The position numbers and the translations under genes are program-made. 5,468 nt of DNA from Betaproteobacteria bacterium (GTDB lineage Bacteria > Pseudomonadota > Gammaproteobacteria > Burkholderiales > Usitatibacteraceae). The stretch covers positions 4,467 through 9,934 of the forward strand of contig PQAI01000170.1 in the NCBI GenBank assembly GCA_003105245.1, given 5' to 3'. This document shows positions 1 through 5,468 of the stretch, one piece after another (position 1 is the first letter of the stretch; each line of letters begins with the position of its first letter). The notes under the pieces were generated by a model that searched no databases, had not been told where the DNA came from, and was given only the letters and a program-made list of their open reading frames with translations.

Positions 1-1289
1 CGCTCATCGAGGTGGACCAGGCCTACGCGCACCTCGACGACCAGGGCGTGAGCATCGCGGTGGTCTACCAGCTCGAGCGCATCCGCGCGCAGCTGCAGCG
101 CGCCGGCGAGCTCACGGAGCTCCTGGCTGCCCCGGATCACCTGCCGCAGGTGCTGCCGCACTTCATCGCGAGCCTCATCCGCGACGTCCACGACCACCGC
201 AGCGCGCTGGCGCTCCTGCGCCAGAACTTCGAGCTGGCCGCCCGCAAGGTGGTCGAGCGCAGCGCCGAGACGGGCGAGCACTACATCACCCGCGATGGCA
301 CCGAGTACCGGGACATGGTGAAGCGCGCGAGCGGCGGCGGAGCGGTGCTGGCGGTCACGACCTACGTGAAGTTCGCGTTCGCCTCCCTGCACTGGCCGCC
401 CTTCTTCGACGGGCTCCTCGCCTCCCTCAACTACGCGGCGAGCTTCGTCTTCATCCAGTTCGCGGGCCTCACCGTGGCCACGAAGCAGCCGGCCATGACG
501 GCGCCGGCGCTCGCCGCACGCATGCGCAAGCTCGACGACAAGGCGAGGATGGACGCGTTCGTGGACGAGGTGGCGAACCTCGTGCGCTCGCAGTCGGCGA
601 GCATCTTCGGCAACGTCTTCGTCGTCTTTCCCGTGGCCTACCTGCTGGGCATGGCGCTGCTGGGGATGCGCGAGATCCCGGTCGACGCGGCCAAGGCCGC
701 GAAGACGGTGGATTCGCTTTCGGTCCTCGGGCCGTCGGCGCTCTTCGCGGCCTTCACCGGGGTGCTGCTGTGGTTCTCCAGCGTGCTCGCGGGCTGGGTG
801 GACAACTGGTTCCACTACCGGCGGCTGGGCCCGGCCATCGCCTCGCACCGCCGGCTCGCCTACGCGTTCGGCCCCTCGGCCATGCAGCGCGTGGCGGGGT
901 TCCTCGACCGCGAGATCGCGGGCCTCACCGCCAACATCTCGCTCGGGTTCCTGCTCGGGTCGCTGCCGGTGACGTTCGCCTTCTACGGATTGCCCGTCGA
1001 GGTGCGCCACGTGACGCTTTCCTCCGGCCAGCTCGCGGCGACCGTCGTCGTCCTGGGCTGGGGGATCGTCGCGAGCCCCTCCTTCTGGCTCGCGGTGGCG
1101 GGGCTCGCCCTCATCGGCGCCCTCAACGTCGGCGTGAGCTTCGCGCTCGCCCTGAACGTGGCGATCCAGGCGCGGGGCATCGCGGGCATCCGCCGCCGCG
1201 CCGTCTACGGCGCGATCCTGCGGCGCATGCTGCGGGAACCCGCTTCGTTCCTGTTTCCGAAGCCGGCGAAGGAGGATGCGCCGCGTTGA
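1..1289 (+). CDS. Gcr-family 'site-specific recombinase' membrane protein (5' partial)
   Basis: This is the C-terminal part of a protein resembling the Gcr / SpecificRecomb family (Pfam PF10136), named after a gonococcal gene. The reading frame is already open at base 3. The GTG at 12 is only the first possible start inside the window; the family is usually about 650-700 residues and only about 428 are seen, so the N-terminal third is outside. Residues counted from the GTG: a soluble, partly helical stretch 1-105 with a conserved-looking HYITRDGTEYRDM block at 90-102, then hydrophobic segments at about 109-126, 131-153, 199-218, 238-262, 309-327 and 357-385, with a weaker one near 340-353. 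The end is basic (RGIAGIRRR, then LRRML). This is an inner-membrane architecture. I see no tyrosine- or serine-recombinase catalytic motif, so the recombinase name should be treated as historical. The stop TGA lies 21 bp from the priA stop, in convergent orientation. The family call is fairly sure; the function is unknown. Confidence 0.8.
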   Translation, partial: LIEVDQAYAHLDDQGVSIAVVYQLERIRAQLQRAGELTELLAAPDHLPQVLPHFIASLIRDVHDHRSALALLRQNFELAARKVVERSAETGEHYITRDGTEYRDMVKRASGGGAVLAVTTYVKFAFASLHWPPFFDGLLASLNYAASFVFIQFAGLTVATKQPAMTAPALAARMRKLDDKARMDAFVDEVANLVRSQSASIFGNVFVVFPVAYLLGMALLGMREIPVDAAKAAKTVDSLSVLGPSALFAAFTGVLLWFSSVLAGWVDNWFHYRRLGPAIASHRRLAYAFGPSAMQRVAGFLDREIAGLTANISLGFLLGSLPVTFAFYGLPVEVRHVTLSSGQLAATVVVLGWGIVASPSFWLAVAGLALIGALNVGVSFALALNVAIQARGIAGIRRRAVYGAILRRMLREPASFLFPKPAKEDAPR

Positions 1290-1310
1290 ATCCCCGGCCC
1301 GCCTGACCTG

Positions 1311-3296
1311 CTAGGCCTCCTGGGGATCGACGTCGAGGGACCAGCGCACGCGCCGGTCGTCCTTCTCGAGGAGCGCCTCGCGCCAGCGGCGGAGGAACGG
1401 CTGCAGCGCCGCGCGTGACGCGGCACGCACGAGGAGCTGCGCGCGGTCGAAGCCCGCCTTGCGCTCGAGCGGCGCCGGGACGGGGTCGAAGACTTCCACC
1501 TTGCCGCCCGCGGCCCGCGCGAGCTTCGCGGCGGAGCGCAGGAAGGCGGCCGCCTCCCCGGCGTGCTTCGACTCCGCGCGCAGGAGCGCGATGTGCGCGA
1601 AGGGCGGAAAGCGGGCGATCCGGCGCTCCTCCAGCGCCGCGTCGGCGAACGCCGCGTAGTCGTGCGCCGCCACCGCCGCGTAGAGCGGGTGGGTGGGGAA
1701 GTCGGTCTGGATGAGCACCTCGCCGGGCTCGCCGGCGCGCCCGGCGCGCCCCGCCACCTGGGTGAGCAGCGCGAAGAGCCGCTCGGCGGCGCGGAAGTCG
1801 ACGCTGTAGAGGGCGCAGTCGCTGTCGATCACGCCCACGAGCGTGAGGCGCGGGTAGTCGTGTCCCTTGGCGAGCATCTGCGTGCCCACGAGGATGTCGA
1901 TCTTCTCGTCGCGCACCTGGCCCAGCACGTCGGCGAGCGCGCCCTTCCTCGCGGTGGTGTCGCGGTCGACGCGCGCGATGCGCGCCCCCGGAAGGCCGCG
2001 GGCGAGCGTCTCCTCGATGCGCTGCGTGCCCTGGCCGACGGGCGCGAGGTCGGCGCTGCCGCAGCCGGGACAGCGCGCGGGCACGCGCTCGCGGTGGCCG
2101 CAGTGGTGGCAGCGAAGCTCGCCCGCCTTCAGGTGCAGCACCAGGTTCGCGCTGCAGCGCGAGCAGGTCGAGTGCCAGGCGCAGGAGCGGCAGAAGAGCA
2201 CGGGCGAGAATCCGCGCCGGTTGAGGAAGACGAGGCTCTGCTCGCCGCGCGCCAGCCGGGCCTTCAGCGCGCGAAGGAGCGCGTCGCTGACGCCATCCAC
2301 CGGCTTGTCGGCGCGCGTGTCCACCGTGCGCACGGCCGGGAGGCTCGCGCTCGCGAACGCCCGCTCCCGCAGCTCGGCGAGCGCGTAGCGGCCCTGCTTC
2401 GCGTTGGCCCACGATTCCAGCGACGGCGTGGCCGAGCCGAGCACCACGGGGATCCCCGCCATCTGCGCGCGGCGCACGGCCACGTCGCGCGCGGAATAGC
2501 GAAGCCCCTCGTGCTGCTTGTAGGAGGGGTCGTGCTCCTCGTCGACGACGATGAGCCCGAGCTGCGGCATGGGCGAGAGCGCCGCGAGCCGCGTGCCCAG
2601 GACGATTCGCGCGCGTCCCGACTGCGCCGCGAGCCAGGCCTGCGCGCGCTCGCCCTCCCCCAGGTGGCTGTGGGCCGCGACGATGGCCACGCCCGGGAAG
2701 CGCCCGCGCACGCGCTCCTCCAGCTGCGGCGTGAGGCCGATCTCGGGCACGAGGTAGAGGGCCTGCAGCCCGCGCTCGAGGGCCTGCGCGATGAGCCGCA
2801 GGTAGACCTCCGTCTTGCCGCTGCCGGTGATGCCGGCCAGCAGCACCGGGTGGAAGCGGCCGAAGCCCTCGCCCACGCGCTCGATGGCGGCCGACTGCTC
2901 GGCGGTGGTCTCGACGGGCGAGGCGAAGGGCCCGCGGGAAGTCTCGGCCGCCCCGGGCGACTTGATGGCCCGGCGGCTCGCCTGGCGAAGCCGCGGCGGC
3001 AGGCTCGCGTGCAGCGTCTCGCCCAGTGGCCGCTGGTAGTAGGAGGCGCAGAACTCCAGGAGCTCGAAGTCGCGTTCCGCCAGCGGGGCCACGTCCTCGA
3101 CCAGGCGCGCGATCTCGCGCAGGCGTTCGGCGGGCACCTCCGTCCGGCCGGGCCGGGCCACCACGACGCCCACCCTGGACGAGCGCCCGAAGGGCACCAC
3201 GACGAGGCTCCCGCGCGGCGGATCGAGCCCCTCCGGCACCGCGAAATCGAAGGCCTGGTCGAGGGGGACGTCGAGGGCGACTCGGGCGATCTTCAT
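1311..3296 (-). CDS. priA: Primosomal protein N' PriA, replication restart helicase (short form)
   Basis: PriA is a cytoplasmic superfamily-2 3'-5' DNA helicase that recognises stalled forks and D-loops and starts reloading of the replicative helicase. The 661-residue product begins MKIARVALDVPLDQAFDF, which aligns with the N-terminal 3'-DNA-binding domain (about 1-103) and supports this ATG. Helicase lobe 1 holds Walker A GITGSGKT (155-162, Lys161), the DEEH box (252-255) followed by the aromatic-rich loop, and GSAT (287-290). Two zinc sites follow, with eight cysteines at 369, 372, 378, 381, 396, 399, 409 and 412. Lobe 2 has GTQMLAKGHD (471-480) and QVAGRAGRAG (513-522). A C-terminal domain follows and ends ...DVDPQEA. 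The E. coli protein is 732 residues with Walker lysine 230; here that lysine is 161, so essentially the whole shortfall lies between the 3'-DNA-binding domain and lobe 1, where the winged helix should be. All helicase motifs are intact, so the gene is probably functional. Confidence 0.97.
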   Translation of the reverse strand: MKIARVALDVPLDQAFDFAVPEGLDPPRGSLVVVPFGRSSRVGVVVARPGRTEVPAERLREIARLVEDVAPLAERDFELLEFCASYYQRPLGETLHASLPPRLRQASRRAIKSPGAAETSRGPFASPVETTAEQSAAIERVGEGFGRFHPVLLAGITGSGKTEVYLRLIAQALERGLQALYLVPEIGLTPQLEERVRGRFPGVAIVAAHSHLGEGERAQAWLAAQSGRARIVLGTRLAALSPMPQLGLIVVDEEHDPSYKQHEGLRYSARDVAVRRAQMAGIPVVLGSATPSLESWANAKQGRYALAELRERAFASASLPAVRTVDTRADKPVDGVSDALLRALKARLARGEQSLVFLNRRGFSPVLFCRSCAWHSTCSRCSANLVLHLKAGELRCHHCGHRERVPARCPGCGSADLAPVGQGTQRIEETLARGLPGARIARVDRDTTARKGALADVLGQVRDEKIDILVGTQMLAKGHDYPRLTLVGVIDSDCALYSVDFRAAERLFALLTQVAGRAGRAGEPGEVLIQTDFPTHPLYAAVAAHDYAAFADAALEERRIARFPPFAHIALLRAESKHAGEAAAFLRSAAKLARAAGGKVEVFDPVPAPLERKAGFDRAQLLVRAASRAALQPFLRRWREALLEKDDRRVRWSLDVDPQEA

Positions 3297-3306
3297 GGCG
3301 CGGCGG

Positions 3307-3314
3307 ACCCCCTT
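3307..3314 (-). promoter_or_regulatory. Probable Shine-Dalgarno site of priA
   Basis: Read on the minus strand, AAGGGGGT differs by one base from the full anti-SD complement AAGGAGGT. It ends 10 bases before the priA ATG, slightly long spacing but acceptable. It supports the ATG at 3294-3296, which the alignment of the PriA N-terminus also favours. Confidence 0.55.
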
Positions 3315-3333
3315 TTCACCCGGTGGAACGCCC

Positions 3334-3342
3334 TGTGGATAA
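3334..3342 (-). promoter_or_regulatory. Perfect DnaA box in the priA leader
   Basis: The minus strand reads TTATCCACA, the strict consensus DnaA-binding 9-mer, within CACAGAGTTATCCACAGGG. Its priA-proximal end is 37 bases before the ATG. On the plus strand the TGTG of the box is followed 12 bp later (3346) by another TGTG, but that second copy (TGTGAGTTT) matches only 5 of 9 consensus positions and is not called. The 9-mer match is directly seen. That DnaA binds here and affects priA transcription is inference. Confidence 0.55.
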
Positions 3343-3554
3343 CTCTGTGAGTTTCTTCCGGACCGAGAGGGAGGAGCGGGGGTACTTGCGAATCATTCTT
3401 CACCCTGCCGGCGAGAATGTCCCTGCAAGCCTTTGACTTGTAACGATATTCAAGAAATGCCCCCATTGCGCACGGCAATCGCGAATCGCGCGGCTAGAAC
3501 ACGCAAGATGTGAATAGGCAATCACTTCCGCGAAAATTTTCCGCTTGACACCAC

Positions 3555-4610
<1,056 letters not shown>

Positions 4611-4656
4611 GGGGGCCGATTCTCTCACGCCCGGCGCGCGACCCGTCCGGAATCCG

Positions 4657-5468
4657 TCAAGGGTGGCGGTCCAGGAAGGCGGCGATCGCGGCTGCGTAGC
4701 GCGGGTCGAAGTCGAGGTCGTTGTGGCCGTGGCCCTCGATGCGCAGCCTCTCGACCGGCCCGCCCCAGGCCGCCGCGAGGCGCTCGGAGTGCTCTGCCGG
4801 GACGATCGTGTCCTCGGTGCCGTGGATCACCAGGGCCGGTGCCCGGATGCCGCCCGCGACGGCGGCCGAGTCGAAGCGGTGGCGCAGCAGCAGGCCCACG
4901 GGAAGCCAGGGATAGTGCGTGCGCCCCACGGCGGCGAGGCTGTCGAAGGGCGAGGTGAGGACCACGCAGCGCACTGGACGCGCCGCCGCGAGCTGCACCG
5001 CCACGCCGCTGCCGAGGCTTCGCCCGTGGACGCAGAAGCGCGCTGGATCGAGGTCGGCGCGCCTGGCTGCCCAGTCGTAAAGGGCGATCGCGTCGGCCAC
5101 CAGCGCCGCTTCGCCGGGCTTGCCGCCGCTGTCGCCGTATCCGCGATAGTTCATCAGGAGCACCGCGCGGCGCCCGTAGCGGCGCCCGGCATCGGCCGAG
5201 CCCGCCGTCACCTCCTCCGCGTTGCCCCCGAAGTAGAGGACGGCGGGAAGGCGCGTGCCGGTTTCGCCGGGTGGCCGCACGAGGACGCCCGCGAGCTGCG
5301 TGCCGTCGGCGGCGGCGAGGGAGACCTTCTCGAGCGCCCATCCCGGCGGCGGCGCGGGAACGCCCTGCACCGGGCGCGGCAGGAAGATCATGCCGTCCTG
5401 CATCAGCCAGAGAAACGCCGCCATGCCCGCGTAGGCGAGCAGGGCGGTGACGAGGAGCGACTTCAGCG
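4657..5468 (-). CDS. Membrane-anchored Bem46-like alpha/beta hydrolase (5' partial)
   Basis: This is a serine hydrolase of the alpha/beta-fold superfamily, close to the Bem46/ABHD13-like group; the natural substrate is unknown. Numbered from the Met at 5422-5424: GGN oxyanion-type turn (66-68), [10 protein letters not shown] (92-101), nucleophile elbow GRSLGSG with Ser136, SPFDSL (158-163), acid Asp205 in HGTEDTIVP, and His234 in GHGHNDL, giving a complete Ser-Asp-His triad. The family C-terminal helix ends in AAFLDRHP before the TGA. That Met is unlikely to be the true start: the frame stays open to the window edge and reads [14 protein letters not shown] before it, with no ribosome site at the Met. 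Together with AAFLWLM this makes one hydrophobic segment after a lysine, followed by DGMIFLPRP, which is the usual N-terminal anchor and junction of this family. The start therefore lies just outside the window. I expect an inner-membrane anchor with the enzyme domain on one face. It sits 46 bp before hemE on the same strand. Confidence 0.88.
   Translation of the reverse strand, partial: LKSLLVTALLAYAGMAAFLWLMQDGMIFLPRPVQGVPAPPPGWALEKVSLAAADGTQLAGVLVRPPGETGTRLPAVLYFGGNAEEVTAGSADAGRRYGRRAVLLMNYRGYGDSGGKPGEAALVADAIALYDWAARRADLDPARFCVHGRSLGSGVAVQLAAARPVRCVVLTSPFDSLAAVGRTHYPWLPVGLLLRHRFDSAAVAGGIRAPALVIHGTEDTIVPAEHSERLAAAWGGPVERLRIEGHGHNDLDFDPRYAAAIAAFLDRHP

Larger units (their letters stand above)
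3297..3554. other. AT-rich hemE-priA intergenic region
   Basis: This 258-bp stretch carries no convincing gene. Bases 3421-3540 contain 59 G/C out of 120 (49%), against about 60% for 3301-3420 and roughly 70% in the flanking genes. Visible structure: a 10-bp perfect palindrome GAAAATTTTC at 3532-3541, an 11-bp palindrome CGCGAATCGCG at 3480-3490, a small ATTGC/GCAAT hairpin at 3465-3479, and the DnaA box at 3334-3342. The priA promoter is expected here because hemE ends at its left-hand transcriptional boundary (3555) and priA starts at 3296, but I found no well-spaced -35/-10 pair on the minus strand. No hairpin with a U-tract follows the hemE stop, so an intrinsic terminator is not supported. 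A minus-strand ORF (3293-3466) crosses the gap and is treated as a finding, not a gene. Confidence 0.6.

Noticed and set aside
770..1306. 178-codon plus-strand open frame
   Set aside because: It is a +1-type shadow inside the Gcr-family gene, almost entirely Arg, Ala, Gly and Pro.
1123..2412. 429-codon minus-strand open frame
   Set aside because: It is a frame-shifted shadow of priA, extending into the complement of the Gcr-family gene, and is extremely rich in Arg, Ala, Gly and Pro.
1563..3350. 595-codon plus-strand open frame
   Set aside because: It lies antisense to priA, whose motifs are complete. Its product is a low-complexity Arg/Ala/Glu/His-rich string with no recognisable domain, as expected from the complement of a high-GC gene.
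3530..3542. Intrinsic terminator after hemE
   Set aside because: The dyad around AAAATTTT has no loop and no following U-tract on the minus strand, so it does not look like a terminator hairpin.
3545..3550. TTGACA on the plus strand near the hemE stop, as a promoter
   Set aside because: It is a perfect -35 hexamer, but it would read antisense into hemE and the position 17 bases later is GCCCCG, so no -10 is present.
4626..4628. GTG as the hemE start (357 residues)
   Set aside because: The ATG at 4608-4610 gives the usual family N-terminus and length; the GTG adds six unaligned residues and lacks a ribosome site.
4655..4660. TTGACG as a -35 box for hemE (minus strand)
   Set aside because: The hexamer 17 bases downstream is GCGCCG, not a -10 element, and no better one is found at 16-18 bases.
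4625..5341. 238-codon minus-strand open frame
   Set aside because: It overlaps the hydrolase in another frame and is Arg/Gly/Ala-rich, whereas the hydrolase frame has a full catalytic triad.

Overview
The window is high-GC DNA (roughly 70% G+C by eye in the coding parts) and looks like chromosomal core DNA of a betaproteobacterium. The evidence for that is a Gcr-family 'site-specific recombinase' membrane protein, which is mainly a betaproteobacterial family, next to a hemE-priA pair, an order I recall from that class. Genus cannot be read from the sequence. I see no tRNA, rRNA, CRISPR array, insertion sequence or phage gene.

Layout from left to right: (1) bases 1-1289, plus strand, the C-terminal part of a Gcr-family multi-pass membrane protein whose 5' end lies outside the window. 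(2) Bases 1311-3296, minus strand, priA, the replication restart helicase, meeting gene 1 tail to tail with 21 bp between the stop codons. (3) Bases 3297-3554, a 258-bp gap with a marked AT-rich core (3421-3540 is 49% G+C by my count), short palindromes and a perfect 9-bp DnaA box 37 bp before the priA start. (4) Bases 3555-4610, minus strand, hemE, uroporphyrinogen decarboxylase. (5) Bases 4657-5468, minus strand, a membrane-anchored Bem46-like alpha/beta hydrolase whose 5' end runs off the right edge.

The hydrolase and hemE are 46 bp apart on the same strand and are probably co-transcribed. priA lies downstream on the same strand, but the 258-bp gap leaves room for its own promoter and for control by DnaA. 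There is no obvious shared pathway: hemE is heme biosynthesis, priA is replication restart, and the other two have no firm function.

No clearly new system is present. The points most worth a second look are a PriA that appears to lack the winged-helix domain (about 70 residues missing exactly between the 3'-DNA-binding domain and helicase lobe 1), the DnaA box in the priA leader, and the AT-rich hemE-priA gap, which may hold a regulatory RNA or a short leader ORF.
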